A stretch of 43,392 bases of DNA from Verrucomicrobiaceae bacterium (GCA_027486655.1 JAIXOR010000066.1:1-43392); one strand, 5' to 3'. Positions 9,572 to 19,553 are shown, numbered from the stretch's first letter. The notes: generated by a model not told the origin, from the letters alone. Numbers and translations: made by a program.

Positions 9572-10361
9572 AGGGATCCGGGACGAAGTAGCGCTGCCTT
9601 GTTGCCCGGTTCATGGATTTGACTTCGAGTTTCTCGACATGCCCGTCGGCGAACAACGAGGCGGCTCCTCCGCTATTGCGCGGATCAGGGTGTTCGATGC
9701 TGGGGCTCATTCCTTGTTGCACGAAGTTCGCGCCATTGAAATACCAACTGCTGTCAAAACGTCCTGAATTCATTCCGGCGCTTGCGCTGCAATAGATGAC
9801 CTTCCGGGTCGGATTGCCGATCGAGGTCAGCGGAGTCCCAAGTGTGTTGCCGAAACGAAACCGGCAGGCGGTTTCATCGAGAATGATCGACGTGTTGACA
9901 CCGAACGAACCCCAAGGATGCTCCCGCTGCCTCTCGAGTGTGGGATCGTAGAAGATCTCCGGCAGGAAATGCGATTTGGTCCAATCGGTTTGCAGCCCGC
10001 CGTGGAAAGCGAGATCCCCTTGAAACCAAGCGATGCGTCCTTGGTTCATCGAGTCCCAGGATGTCGAGGAAAGCGGAAAGCGGTTGTTGTTGTCGGCAGC
10101 ATAGCTCATTGCGAGGATCCCTGTCTGCTTGAGGTTGGAGATCGCCTTCGCCGTGTCGGCGGCGCGGGTTGCGGCCCTTGTCGCGGTGAAGATGATCGTG
10201 GCAAGGACGATCACCATCAGGATGACGACCAGCAGCTCCAACAGGCTGAATCCGCCTTTCGTGAACGCAAAGCGCCGCGTGGCGCAGGCCAGCGTCGTCC
10301 TGCACGACAGCTTGGTTCGCCGTCCTGCCGGAGGATTGAAGTCGCGTTGCATGGTGGGCAT
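9570..10361 (-). CDS. prepilin-type protein with H-x9-DG C-terminal motif (DUF1559-like)
   Basis: 263 residues. A long basic leader ends in KGG followed by FSLLELLVVILMVIVLATII, the type IV prepilin cleavage site and hydrophobic helix, with the conserved Glu at +5. The globular part ends with ASLFADGHVEKLEV, resembling the H-x9-DG signature of the abundant pseudopilin-like proteins of Planctomycetes and Verrucomicrobia. It is probably processed by prepilin peptidase and assembled or anchored at the envelope; the individual role is unknown. Starts at 10361 or 10352 (Met4) are both possible. It lies downstream of the glycan genes on the same strand (97-base gap) and could be co-transcribed. Confidence 0.85.
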   Translation of the reverse strand: MPTMQRDFNPPAGRRTKLSCRTTLACATRRFAFTKGGFSLLELLVVILMVIVLATIIFTATRAATRAADTAKAISNLKQTGILAMSYAADNNNRFPLSSTSWDSMNQGRIAWFQGDLAFHGGLQTDWTKSHFLPEIFYDPTLERQREHPWGSFGVNTSIILDETACRFRFGNTLGTPLTSIGNPTRKVIYCSASAGMNSGRFDSSWYFNGANFVQQGMSPSIEHPDPRNSGGAASLFADGHVEKLEVKSMNRATRQRYFVPDP

Positions 10362-10458
10362 GGCGTATCAATTTAATCGATTCCTCGTCGACTGCCTTTG
10401 AACCAACGACAAGAATGGGAGCGGAAGTGCCACGGCCGATGGAATACGGCGTCTTGGC

Positions 10459-12114
10459 CTAGTAAACCACCTCCGGCACACCATTCTTCCAGCGGACGTC
10501 CCAGAACCGGATGTGGTTGCCGAAACTCTTCCACTCAAAGGCCGAGAAGATCGTGCGGTTGCCGTCCTCGATCACTTCCCATCCGGACCAAAGTCCGGGA
10601 GCCGGCCAACGGAATGGAACCTCCTCCCATGGCCCGGATTCCGGATCGGCGGTGCGTAACAGTTGCTTGCCAAACGCGCTGCTGATGAACATGTAGAATC
10701 GGCCGTCGTGTTCGAAAACGCGTGGACTCTCCGGTTCCTTGAACGTCTCGACCGCGGGACCGAGTTCCTTCCATTCGGTTAGATTCTCCGACCTTGCGAT
10801 CGCGATGGCGCCTTTTCCCCCGGCCTTGGATACCATGGAGAAGAGGAGGAAGCCGTCACCGTGCCTGATCACGTGGGAATCGCGGCAATCGACCCAGCCA
10901 TCGGCCCGGCGCTCGGCCCACGGCGGGGCTTCGTAAACCGGATTGCCCGTGTGCCGCTTCCAGTCAAACAGGTTCCTGCTGGTGGCAAGACCAATCGACT
11001 GCTTGCCTGGCACGCGGTCATCGAAACCCGTGTAGAACATGTAATAAGTTCCCTGGTGTTTGATGATGGACGGCGCTGAAACGACCATGCCCTCCCACGA
11101 GTCAGGCACCACCTGCAGCACACGCGGATGGTGTGCCCAGTTTCTGAGGTCTTCCGATGTCGCATGGCCGAAAGCCTTTTCGTTACCAGCCTCGAACCAC
11201 TGTTGCGATTCGCCGGCATGCCCCACGTTGTAAAAGAGATGGTAGGTCTTACCCTCCTTGAAGACATAGTAGTCCTTCACGTATTCGCCCTCGCGCGAGA
11301 ACCTGCCGACAGAGCGATCGATGGCAGGCAGCGGACCCGTTGCCACGGGTTTGCGTGCCACATCCGCAGTAGCTGAAAGAAAGAACAAGCCACCAATCGC
11401 CGCGACGCCCTTGTCCGGTTGCACGCGCACACGGATTTCAGTTCCCGGCTTGAGACCATGAAGGTTCCAAATCAGCCAATCCGGTGTCCCGTTTGGTGCG
11501 ACAGCCGCCGCAGGCCCCTCCCGGCCGTCGATTTCAAGGCTCATGCCCCTCGGGACGTATTCGGGTGAGCCAAGATTGTCCGTTAGAACGGCGATCCTCA
11601 GCGGTGAAGGTGGTTTCTCGCCGACTCGGATGACCATCACCTCGGTGGCGGTTGTGGCACCATCGATGGTCAGGGTTCCGGCGATGGAGGAGTTTCCGCC
11701 CGGGACCGGGACCTTGGCATATCCGGCAAAGCGTGCCACGCGAGCTCCCTGGGGGATCGCGACATCCTCGACGTATCCTGGCAACCCCTCAACCCGGTGG
11801 GAGGTGTCACCGAATGCATCGGCCAATTGGTCCGAGCCGAACAAGAGCCAGCCGTTGACATGCATGCCCCTGCCGAAGGACTCCGTCACCCGTGATGAAT
11901 CCGAAGGGTCCCGCCAGTCCGTCATATCGCCAACACGGCTGCTGGCATCCATGGGTCCTCCGGCGATTGCAGGGGATTGCAGCAATGCCATGGGCAAGGC
12001 CGCAAGGCACATCGATGTGCGCATGAGTCGGGTGGCCCGATTCTTTAGAGAGAGGAAAGGCCCGGCGGGCCATGCGTGAGTGCGAGTGCGAATGGGCTGG
12101 AGGTGACTCGTCAT
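10459..12114 (-). CDS. secreted GH32/GH43-type five-bladed beta-propeller glycosidase-like protein
   Basis: Up to 551 residues. The ATG at 12024 (Met31) starts a typical signal peptide (MRTSMCLAALPMALLQSPAIAG), so the mature gene may begin there; a CTA-AAG codon pair before Met31 also suggests the upstream part is not coding. Residues about 50-250 look like a beta-sandwich (carbohydrate-binding-like). Residues about 275-551 show propeller repeats of the type Y-Y-M-F-Y-T-G/S-x-D-L-x-x-W, with RDSHVI and KEPESPRVFEHDGRFYMF holding the acidic residues usual for GH32/43/68/117 enzymes. The exact family and substrate cannot be decided by eye. The gene sits downstream of the symporter, as in a sugar-utilisation operon. 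Confidence 0.78.
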   Translation of the reverse strand: MTSHLQPIRTRTHAWPAGPFLSLKNRATRLMRTSMCLAALPMALLQSPAIAGGPMDASSRVGDMTDWRDPSDSSRVTESFGRGMHVNGWLLFGSDQLADAFGDTSHRVEGLPGYVEDVAIPQGARVARFAGYAKVPVPGGNSSIAGTLTIDGATTATEVMVIRVGEKPPSPLRIAVLTDNLGSPEYVPRGMSLEIDGREGPAAAVAPNGTPDWLIWNLHGLKPGTEIRVRVQPDKGVAAIGGLFFLSATADVARKPVATGPLPAIDRSVGRFSREGEYVKDYYVFKEGKTYHLFYNVGHAGESQQWFEAGNEKAFGHATSEDLRNWAHHPRVLQVVPDSWEGMVVSAPSIIKHQGTYYMFYTGFDDRVPGKQSIGLATSRNLFDWKRHTGNPVYEAPPWAERRADGWVDCRDSHVIRHGDGFLLFSMVSKAGGKGAIAIARSENLTEWKELGPAVETFKEPESPRVFEHDGRFYMFISSAFGKQLLRTADPESGPWEEVPFRWPAPGLWSGWEVIEDGNRTIFSAFEWKSFGNHIRFWDVRWKNGVPEVVY

Positions 12115-12247
12115 ACGGAACGTGGGTGATGGGGAAACATAGCCTGAACCCGTCGGGCGGCCTTTGCCATGGTGACAAGAATCAAGGTGGAAACGCCATT
12201 CGATGATGGATTGTCGGCGACCCCGCCTTGAGGTTTCCCATGGGGAA

Positions 12248-13714
12248 TCAGGACCGCGTCAGGGTGCCGCGCCGCCGCTCAAGTTCTCCGCGGATCTCAA
12301 AGGCGCGGTTTTCCGAGATTGGATAAATCCATGCCAGCCCGATGGCGGCCAATACTGCAGCCGATGGCACGCCGATGTCCAACAGGCGCATGGTCAGGAT
12401 GGTGGTGCCGCTTTGTGCGCCGCCGAGCGATTGTTGAAAGCCGGTGAGGTTGATGAGCAACCCTGAAAGCGCGAAGGCGAGGGTGGTGCCGAGTTTCATG
12501 AGCCAGGCATACATGGCGTTAAGCGCTCCCTCGCTGCGGCTGCCGGTATTGAGTTCATGCAGGTCGCAAACGTCCGCCAGCATGGAGCCGACGATCGTCC
12601 ACAAGGCAGAGAATCCCAAGGCAATGAACAGCGGCGGGATGAGAAACAGCCAGGGATGGCCGGGTGAGTAACAGAACCACTTGATGAGGTTGCCCGCCAG
12701 TGCGAAGCACAAGGCGATGATCAGTGTGTGGCGCTTGCCCAGCCGGGTGGCGGCGTAACCGACGAGCGGCACAAAGAAGAGGCTGCCCACTTGCCAAACG
12801 GTGCCATTCCATCCGACGAGCATGGAGGCCGCCTTTTCATCGCCGCCGTAAATGTAGTATATCGCGATGTATGTCGGCAGGCTGGAGATGCTGAATACCC
12901 CGAGGCACATGAAGAACACGATGCTGCCGACGATCAGGAACGCGCGGTTTGCAAGCACCGCCTTGATCTGCGGAAGGACCGGTTCAGGTTGATGAGTGGC
13001 CTGCCCTGCCGTCTGCCGCTCCCTGCAGTAAACCACCGCCACGAGAGCGAGGCCGGTCATCAGCACCGCCATTCCTGCGGAAACCCACCGCACTCCCACA
13101 ATGCTGTCAGGAAACACGGGAAGCTTGATCAATGCGTAAAGCCAGGAAAGAAGCACTGCCGCCGCCGCACACCAGAAGGCATTGGTGGCCATCAATCGTG
13201 TCCGCTCGTGGTAGTCGGGCGTGAGCGAGAGCCCCAGCGCTCCCCATGGCACGGCGAAAAGCGACATGAAAAGATAGAAGACGACCGATAGGATCAGAAA
13301 GTACCAGAACTGTCCGGATTCACTCCATGTGACGGGCAACCACCAGAGGGCGACGAAAAAAAGGCCTGCGCCAATCGCGCCGGCAAACATGAACGGTTTC
13401 CGGCGACCCCAGCGTGAACGGCAGTTATCCGACCAGGTGCCGATGAGTGGATCCAGCAAGGCGTCGATGAACCTGGGGATCGCCATCAGCAGACCAACAA
13501 GAAAGGGGTTCATGCCCAAGGCCACGTTGAGGACGACGTTGCCCATGTTGCCGATGGCGTTGCCCATCAGCGTATAGGACATCCCCCCCGCGGAATAACC
13601 GGCCTTCTCCGCAAGTGGCAGCCGGTCTTCCGGGCGAGTGGGGTGATTTGAGCCCGGTGCTGGGTCTTCCGCCGCAGACGGACGGTTCATGAGATGGCTC
13701 GTTTTATCTGGCAT
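12248..13714 (-). CDS. GPH-family (MelB-like) sugar:cation symporter
   Basis: About 488 residues with 12 predicted membrane segments. The GPH/MFS signature is visible near the N-terminus: an RFIDALLDPLIG segment followed by DNCRSRWGRRKPFMF, the loop 2-3 motif of MelB/GusB-like carriers. These inner-membrane proteins import glycosides, pentosides or hexuronides with Na+ or H+. The start is placed at the ATG 13712-13714; a second ATG at 13690 (MNRPSAAED) is equally possible, and no good ribosome-binding site decides. It is divergent from the cytoplasmic GH78-like gene (13954), suggesting that oligosaccharides are imported and then cut inside the cell. Confidence 0.88.
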   Translation of the reverse strand: MPDKTSHLMNRPSAAEDPAPGSNHPTRPEDRLPLAEKAGYSAGGMSYTLMGNAIGNMGNVVLNVALGMNPFLVGLLMAIPRFIDALLDPLIGTWSDNCRSRWGRRKPFMFAGAIGAGLFFVALWWLPVTWSESGQFWYFLILSVVFYLFMSLFAVPWGALGLSLTPDYHERTRLMATNAFWCAAAAVLLSWLYALIKLPVFPDSIVGVRWVSAGMAVLMTGLALVAVVYCRERQTAGQATHQPEPVLPQIKAVLANRAFLIVGSIVFFMCLGVFSISSLPTYIAIYYIYGGDEKAASMLVGWNGTVWQVGSLFFVPLVGYAATRLGKRHTLIIALCFALAGNLIKWFCYSPGHPWLFLIPPLFIALGFSALWTIVGSMLADVCDLHELNTGSRSEGALNAMYAWLMKLGTTLAFALSGLLINLTGFQQSLGGAQSGTTILTMRLLDIGVPSAAVLAAIGLAWIYPISENRAFEIRGELERRRGTLTRS

Positions 13715-13821
13715 GGATGGGAGACTCAACGGCGACCCGGTGAACGGTCCGCTGGTCACGACAGTCTTTCGGCTCGGGTTGTTCCCTGCCTTTAGCCCAG
13801 TGCCAAAATCAGCGGTGTGGA

Positions 13822-13839
13822 TGCCGTTTGCAACCGGCA
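13822..13839. promoter_or_regulatory. palindrome in the divergent symporter/GH78 promoter region
   Basis: TGCCGTTTGCAACCGGCA is an interrupted palindrome (TGCCG...CGGCA around a TTGCAA centre) in the 239-base space between the divergent starts at 13714 and 13954. Placement suits an operator controlling both genes. The regulator is unknown, and the half-sites were not found elsewhere by eye. Confidence 0.25.
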
Positions 13840-13953
13840 AGACGGATTCCAACATGGAAGCGATGGCGCATCCACGGTGGAACCTGGCACACGATCCAAG
13901 GAAGACGAGGGGCGGGTTTGATACTCATCCGCACCACACGGAAAACCAAATAG

Positions 13954-16317
13954 ATGTCAGAGCATGCACAGGATTTCACCGAACTTTCCGGATCCGAAGT
14001 CGAAATCGAGGCGTTTGGTGTTCCAGGCACCCTCGGGAGGCTCGTGGCACCCCTGGCAAATCCACCCGCCTTGCGCATGGCGCACGAGGCGTTCTGGATT
14101 TCCGATCCTCCGCGCGCCCAAGATGTTCATGCGGGTTTCGTGACGGACATCTGCTTGTCGCAATCCAATGAGATTTGCATCCGCGTCATCGCACCTGCGG
14201 CCTATCGATTGATGGTGGATGATTGCGAACTGGCGTGGGGGCCGCTGCGCTTCGCCGTCGCCGTGCCCGAATATCAGGAGTGTCGGGTCATGCTCGCCGC
14301 CGGGACCCACCGGGTGACCATCCATGTGGTTCACGAGGGACTCACCACACGGCTGGCCGCATGCATGCCGGGCTTTGTGTGGGTGGATGTCTCCGGAGGC
14401 CTCGATTCGCGACCCGAATGGTTCGGTCGGCATCTAACGGAGTATCTTCACACTGGATTGCGCGTCAGCCCGCTCCAAGGCTGGATGGAATGGGTCCAGT
14501 GCCCGCGCGTCGGCACGTGGCGGAGAGAGGATCCCTCGTGTGATCCGGGATGGAAACGGGTCATTCCTTTGCCGGATTTGGAGATGATTCTCGGTCCGGC
14601 TTGTGCCTCACCGTTGCAGTTGCCGGTATGGCCATCCGTCGTGCCTGAAATGACCGGGCACGGCATCTACCGCGACACCTATGCCTGTTACCGGTTCGAT
14701 GATCCGGCAGTGGCATTCATGTTGGCGGATCCCGCACCGGACCCGGAAACGGGGTCTGACGGCACCTGGCAACGTTTCGACCTCGGGCGCATCCGCATCG
14801 GTGCGCTCGAACTGGATGTGGAATCCGATTGCGCCGGCGAGGTCACCATTGCTTATGCGGAAAGACTCGGACCTGACGGGCGACCGGTACCGGTTGTCGC
14901 GGCATCGACCGGACCCACGCGCTTCCTCCAGAAGTATGCATTCAGCCCCGGCATCACGCCCATCCGTCCCTTGCAGAGTCTTGGCGGCAGATACCTCGAG
15001 CTGCGCCTGGCGTGCACCGGGAATGCGGAAGCCCGGGATGTGCGATTCCGCGAGCGCGACACGCTCGGTGAACCCGAGGGCAGCCTGACGCTGCATGATG
15101 AAACCCTCGACCGCATCTGGCAGGTCGGGATCGATACGATGCGTTCCTCCGGCGAGGATTCCGCGGTCGATTCAGTCCGGGAACGCGGCGAGTGGACCGG
15201 GGACGTGTCCGTCGCCTGCGTCGAGTTGTTAGGAACGGGCTGGGGCGACCTCACCCTTGCCCGCCGCGCGCTCTATCACGCGGCGGCCGCCGCGCGTGAA
15301 GACGGATTGGTCGCCGGTTGCGGGCCCGGGGAGTTGATCTATCTCGGTACTTATGCCGCCCAGTGGGTCTCGTCCTGCGTGCGCTGCGCGGAGCTTGAGG
15401 GCGGCACCGCATTGCTTGCCGATCTGGAGGGCCCAGCGCGTCGTAACATCGAGGCGATTCTGGCCTGCATCCGGGATGACGGCCGCCATCATCTTCCATG
15501 GAGCTTCGTCGATTGGGGATACAAGCCGCCCGCGAAGGAAGGCCTTGAACCCGCGGTGCTCGCTCATGTGGTGGCCGCTGTCGACGCATGGGATCGATGG
15601 CAGAAGCTGTTAGGTCGTGACGGCGTCGGTGAGGATTTCAAACGAAAGGCGGATCACCTGCGGAAGCTCGTTGGATCGGCCGTGGCTGCGGATCCCGGCT
15701 CGTATCATGCCGCGGTTCTCGGCGAGCGGATCGGCGCAGTGGATACGGATACCGCCGTGGCGGCTACCCTGCTCCAGTTGCAATCCTCGTTTCCCTGCAA
15801 TCCGGAGGGCAAGCGCCTTCGCGACCCGACGCAGGCCTCGCCCGCGATCGCCACGCCGTACTTCACGAACTACTCGATCGACCTCTTGCTCCGCGCGGGC
15901 AATGTGGATGAAGCGCTGGATATCTGGCGCAAGGCGTGGGGTTGGATGCTTGAATGCGGGGCGACCACCTGGTGGGAGGTTTTTGACGAGCGCTGGAGCC
16001 GCTGCCACTACTGGGCCGGCGCGCCAAGTTGGCAGATGAGCCGTCGCATCCTCGGTGCGGACCCGACCTTGCACGATGGCCACCCCGCAATCCGGATTGC
16101 AGTTCACCCGGGAAAACTGCGCCATGCCGAAGGCCGGACCGCCTTTCCAGGATCGGGATTCGCCGACATCGTGTGGCGGCGGTGGAATGACCACATTCTC
16201 TATCAGGTTTCATGCCCGGCATCCTGGACCCTTCTCCGTCAAGGTGTTCCCGTGGTGTGTGCCCCGGGGATTACGGAGATTCAGTTGACTGAATCGGGCC
16301 AGGCCTTTCTGGCGTAA
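13954..16317 (+). CDS. GH78-type alpha-L-rhamnosidase-like enzyme, cytoplasmic
   Basis: 787 residues, ATG at 13954, no signal peptide. The N-terminal half is made of beta-sandwich domains; the segment WQRFDLGRIRIGALELDVES is typical of bacterial rhamnosidase domains. The (alpha/alpha)6 catalytic barrel begins near 370. RERGEWTGD (409-417) matches the general-acid region of GH78, with Glu410/Glu413 candidates. GATTWWEVFDE (from about 669) with Glu675 matches the second catalytic region, followed by HYWAGAPSWQMSRRILG as in family members. It would release L-rhamnose from imported oligosaccharides. The only CTA/TTA Leu codons I could find (14435, 15227, 15610) all fall in CTAAC/GTTAG pentamers. 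Related GH families with the same fold (GH106, GH95) are less likely. Confidence 0.82.
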   Translation: MSEHAQDFTELSGSEVEIEAFGVPGTLGRLVAPLANPPALRMAHEAFWISDPPRAQDVHAGFVTDICLSQSNEICIRVIAPAAYRLMVDDCELAWGPLRFAVAVPEYQECRVMLAAGTHRVTIHVVHEGLTTRLAACMPGFVWVDVSGGLDSRPEWFGRHLTEYLHTGLRVSPLQGWMEWVQCPRVGTWRREDPSCDPGWKRVIPLPDLEMILGPACASPLQLPVWPSVVPEMTGHGIYRDTYACYRFDDPAVAFMLADPAPDPETGSDGTWQRFDLGRIRIGALELDVESDCAGEVTIAYAERLGPDGRPVPVVAASTGPTRFLQKYAFSPGITPIRPLQSLGGRYLELRLACTGNAEARDVRFRERDTLGEPEGSLTLHDETLDRIWQVGIDTMRSSGEDSAVDSVRERGEWTGDVSVACVELLGTGWGDLTLARRALYHAAAAAREDGLVAGCGPGELIYLGTYAAQWVSSCVRCAELEGGTALLADLEGPARRNIEAILACIRDDGRHHLPWSFVDWGYKPPAKEGLEPAVLAHVVAAVDAWDRWQKLLGRDGVGEDFKRKADHLRKLVGSAVAADPGSYHAAVLGERIGAVDTDTAVAATLLQLQSSFPCNPEGKRLRDPTQASPAIATPYFTNYSIDLLLRAGNVDEALDIWRKAWGWMLECGATTWWEVFDERWSRCHYWAGAPSWQMSRRILGADPTLHDGHPAIRIAVHPGKLRHAEGRTAFPGSGFADIVWRRWNDHILYQVSCPASWTLLRQGVPVVCAPGITEIQLTESGQAFLA

Positions 16318-16363
16318 GCCGCATTCCGCGGACCGATATCCGCCCGGCGTCAAAACGAACTCG

Positions 16364-19300
16364 TCAGTTCAACTGAATGCGCAGTGGTTCGCCTGCATCG
16401 ATTTCAACCGGGCTAACAAGGCTGATGAGGATCCGCTTGCCGCTTCGAGTGAGCGTTGCGGGAAGGGCGATGTTTCCCTGTTGCACGTTCACCTTGTCAC
16501 CTCCTTCGTGCTCGAGCGCAATGGTGGCGATTGCGAGGCTGCCGTGGCGGACGTCGATCGTGGCTTGCAGCCCACCGTTTTCGATGCGTTGGCTGAAGGT
16601 TCCCCACCCTTCAGCCGCGATGAAGGGTGCCTTGAAGAGTTCCGGGTTGAGCCTTGGTGCAAATCCAATGTGCCGCCTCGGCCCGTGGTATTCGAATCCC
16701 GTGACGGCGATGAGAGCGCCATAGCCTGCCATCGAGCGGGCGTAGTGGTCGCCGCATTCCACTTCGTTGAACGGGTTGCGCTTGTTGCCATCGTAACGCT
16801 CGTCGAGTGTCTTGATGACGGCCATGCCCTCCTTGACCATGCCTTCGGCGATCATGTGAGCCGCAGCCTGATATTCAAAACCGTTCATTGTTTCATTGAG
16901 ATAACAGGCGAATCCGGAATACACGCCGAATGGAAGCTTTCTGCCCAAAGCGTTTGCGGTCATGACCATCCCGCCCTCCCCGTCGGTGTAGTAAGGACGC
17001 CCCTTGGGATCTGCTTGTGCATCGTAGGCATCGAGGTTGCGGGCGAAGTTGTACTTCCACAACGAACGCAGTGCGGATCGAGTGGTGTCTTCATTGAGGA
17101 CCCTTCCGAGTCCGACCTGCCAAGCCCATCCCTGGCCCATCACCTGATCGATGTGCACTGTCTCATAAGCACCGAGTTTCTTCGGATGGTCCGGATCGGG
17201 GATCTGAACGAACCACTCGCCGTTGAAGAGCTTAGCGTCCATCGCCGCACGTCCGTTCTCCGCACGTCGGCGGCAATCCGCGGCGAAGGCCGTGTCGCCC
17301 GTTTCCAGAGCCATCTGCTCACCGGCCTTGAGTGCGGCAATGTAGAGGCTGCTGATCCACGGGATGACGCCGTGCCAAGGCTCGTCGAGTGTGGTGAGCA
17401 TGGGTGTATCAAGCAAGCCGTCACCGTCGCGGTCGCGCGTGTTGGCATATTCGATCGAGTGCTTGACGCGCGGCCAAATGCGCTTGAGGAAGCGGTCGTC
17501 CGGGTTTGTCTGATGTGCCCGCAGCACGGCAAGGATCACCCCGCAATGGCCGTCGATCGCGCTGTCGCCGCCGACTTCGCCGCGGTAGGCCATCGCTCCG
17601 TCCGGGTGAAAACCGAAGCCATACCAGACTCGTTCGATCACGTCCTGTTCGAGTTCCGGAAACAGCCGAGCGTGCGCCTGCGCGTAGTGCCAGACGTGGT
17701 TCGGGTGACCCGCGCAACTGCGGATCCCCTCATAGGTGTAAAAGCGTCCGTCGGCGAAACGATAGCAGGTCGGCGATGCCAGGCAGTTGATCGGTATCAA
17801 GGTCCGCTCGAGGAACCAATACGGCAGCGTCGAGTCATACCATGTGGCATTCCAGAGGCGTGTCATGCGGTCGAGACGATCGCCATTGGCGGTGATTTCC
17901 GCCGCCACTTCTGCCGCGTCCTTGAAACGCTTGCCGTAATGATGGCCGGTTTCCGCTCCACGCACGGTTTCGATCGTATTCGCAAAATGCCAGGTGATGG
18001 CGAACGAGGCTGTATCGGATGAGGTGGGTGCGAGATCCAGCTTCTGGATCACCCCGCCTGTCAAGGGAGTGCCCGGGGCCGAAGAGGCTTTCGAGGAGCC
18101 GTTGGTCGCGAAAACCGCCTGTTCCGGCGGTGAAGCGAGCTGTGCGATGCCGCGCGAGGGATTTCCGCCAATAGCTGCCAGCGCCATGGACCCCCAATCA
18201 CGTTCCTTTTGCGGAGGGGCCGCTGTGTCCCGGAATAGAATGTGATCCACACTGATGTGCCCCCATCCTGCAGTGACCTGGTCGATCACCTCGATCCTCG
18301 CGGTTTGGCCGACGAGCGAGGTCACATGAAACGATGCTTCGCGCATCGCGCTGCTGTTAGGACCGCTGGCGCTTTGCACGACCTTTCCGTCGACCAGCAG
18401 TCGCACGGCGGTTTCCGCGTGGCCACCGCCGCCGATGAGGAAGGTGATGAAGTTGCGTTCGATGGTGAATGGCCTGCTTAACAGCCTGCCGGTTCCCGTG
18501 TCGCGGATTCGCGAGTCGTTCGCGGGGTCGGGCGGATTGGCAGGATCCCCGGGAGCTGTTGCATGAGAGTTGACCGAGCGATCTCCCCTCATGCCGGTTT
18601 CACCCACATGGGCGGGCACGTTCGACTTGGCGGCAGGGCCTTTGCCGAAGGCCGTGCCCTCGACGTCCCAACCGTCGTAAAGCGGCTTCTCGAAATCCTC
18701 AAACAGGATGTCCGGCCGCGCTGTGATTCCATCGGACCGGTAATCCGCCCTGCAGACAAGCATCGTCGACTCTTCGGAGTTTTGAACCGTGTTGGTACGT
18801 TGGATACCGGGATGCCGGCCGATGGTGTCGATGAGGACCGGGTTCTCCAGCCAACCGCCGATTTCGACAGTCGCCCTTGCGCTGCCCGCATTCTCGACAC
18901 GATAGCTCATGATGGTGGCGGGATAGCTTGAACGGTCGTAGTCCAGCGGACAGAACGGAGAGTAGGCATCGAGGGTCACTCTGACCGGGCATTCGGGATC
19001 CGAGTAGCTCACCGTGCCGAAAGGGTATGCACCGGTGAAAACAACCTCCTTCCAGCCTTTGCGATCCAGAGTGCGGATCTGCTCCTTGCCATCCACTTTT
19101 ACCTTGAGAGCGAAGCCTTGTGTGAAGGGTGACGGCTGGTTCCTCACCGGTTCGACGTAGTTGCCACCTTGCCAGGCCCCGAGTCCCTTTGGCAGCCCGT
19201 GCCACGAGCGGTCCTTGTATTGGATCTGTCGCGGCATCACGCCATTGTGCGGACGGTTGAAGATATCCCAGTTCCAGAGTTTTCCATCGCCGCCAAGATA

Positions 19301-19540
19301 GACCAGCGCACCGGTGGTGATGCCGCCGACGGGCATGCCGATGTTCATCAGGGAATCACCGGCGTAGCTCCGCGGATCGCCACGTTCCAACAATCTCCGT
19401 TCCCATTCCGGGGAAAGTTCCTTGTTGGCAGGTATGACGGCAGACCAGGCTTCGGTCGAGAGTTTCGTGGTTTCGGCGCCAAGTCGTCCAGAGATGCCAC
19501 AGAGACCGGTAAGCGCAAGTAGGGCGGGCAGGTGTTTCAT
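16364..19540 (-). CDS. secreted GH116-like (GBA2-type) glycosidase with inserted beta-sandwich domain
   Basis: 1058 residues with signal peptide (MKHLPALLALTGLCGISGRLGAE). The N-terminal GH116N signature GMPVGGITTGALVYLGGDG lies at 68-86. The C-terminal (alpha/alpha)6 barrel shows WPRVKHSIEYANTRDRDGDG and LDEPWHGVIPWISSLYIAAL, equivalent to the D-x-T-Y-D...SAY region of glucosylceramidase-2 enzymes. Between them, about residues 280-440, is an extra beta-sandwich (FITFLIGGGGHAETAVRLL ... GWGHISVDHILF) that resembles the domain found in some GH32-type proteins and is probably sugar-binding. Known GH116 members act on beta-glucosides or xylosides; the substrate here is unknown. It is last in a tight minus-strand run (13 bases after the gene before it). 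Confidence 0.78.
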   Translation of the reverse strand: MKHLPALLALTGLCGISGRLGAETTKLSTEAWSAVIPANKELSPEWERRLLERGDPRSYAGDSLMNIGMPVGGITTGALVYLGGDGKLWNWDIFNRPHNGVMPRQIQYKDRSWHGLPKGLGAWQGGNYVEPVRNQPSPFTQGFALKVKVDGKEQIRTLDRKGWKEVVFTGAYPFGTVSYSDPECPVRVTLDAYSPFCPLDYDRSSYPATIMSYRVENAGSARATVEIGGWLENPVLIDTIGRHPGIQRTNTVQNSEESTMLVCRADYRSDGITARPDILFEDFEKPLYDGWDVEGTAFGKGPAAKSNVPAHVGETGMRGDRSVNSHATAPGDPANPPDPANDSRIRDTGTGRLLSRPFTIERNFITFLIGGGGHAETAVRLLVDGKVVQSASGPNSSAMREASFHVTSLVGQTARIEVIDQVTAGWGHISVDHILFRDTAAPPQKERDWGSMALAAIGGNPSRGIAQLASPPEQAVFATNGSSKASSAPGTPLTGGVIQKLDLAPTSSDTASFAITWHFANTIETVRGAETGHHYGKRFKDAAEVAAEITANGDRLDRMTRLWNATWYDSTLPYWFLERTLIPINCLASPTCYRFADGRFYTYEGIRSCAGHPNHVWHYAQAHARLFPELEQDVIERVWYGFGFHPDGAMAYRGEVGGDSAIDGHCGVILAVLRAHQTNPDDRFLKRIWPRVKHSIEYANTRDRDGDGLLDTPMLTTLDEPWHGVIPWISSLYIAALKAGEQMALETGDTAFAADCRRRAENGRAAMDAKLFNGEWFVQIPDPDHPKKLGAYETVHIDQVMGQGWAWQVGLGRVLNEDTTRSALRSLWKYNFARNLDAYDAQADPKGRPYYTDGEGGMVMTANALGRKLPFGVYSGFACYLNETMNGFEYQAAAHMIAEGMVKEGMAVIKTLDERYDGNKRNPFNEVECGDHYARSMAGYGALIAVTGFEYHGPRRHIGFAPRLNPELFKAPFIAAEGWGTFSQRIENGGLQATIDVRHGSLAIATIALEHEGGDKVNVQQGNIALPATLTRSGKRILISLVSPVEIDAGEPLRIQLN

Positions 19541-19553
19541 GAGGATGCGGAGG

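Noticed and set aside
16481..18022. 513-codon plus-strand frame
   Set aside because: Lies entirely antisense to the GH116-like gene and has no recognisable domain.
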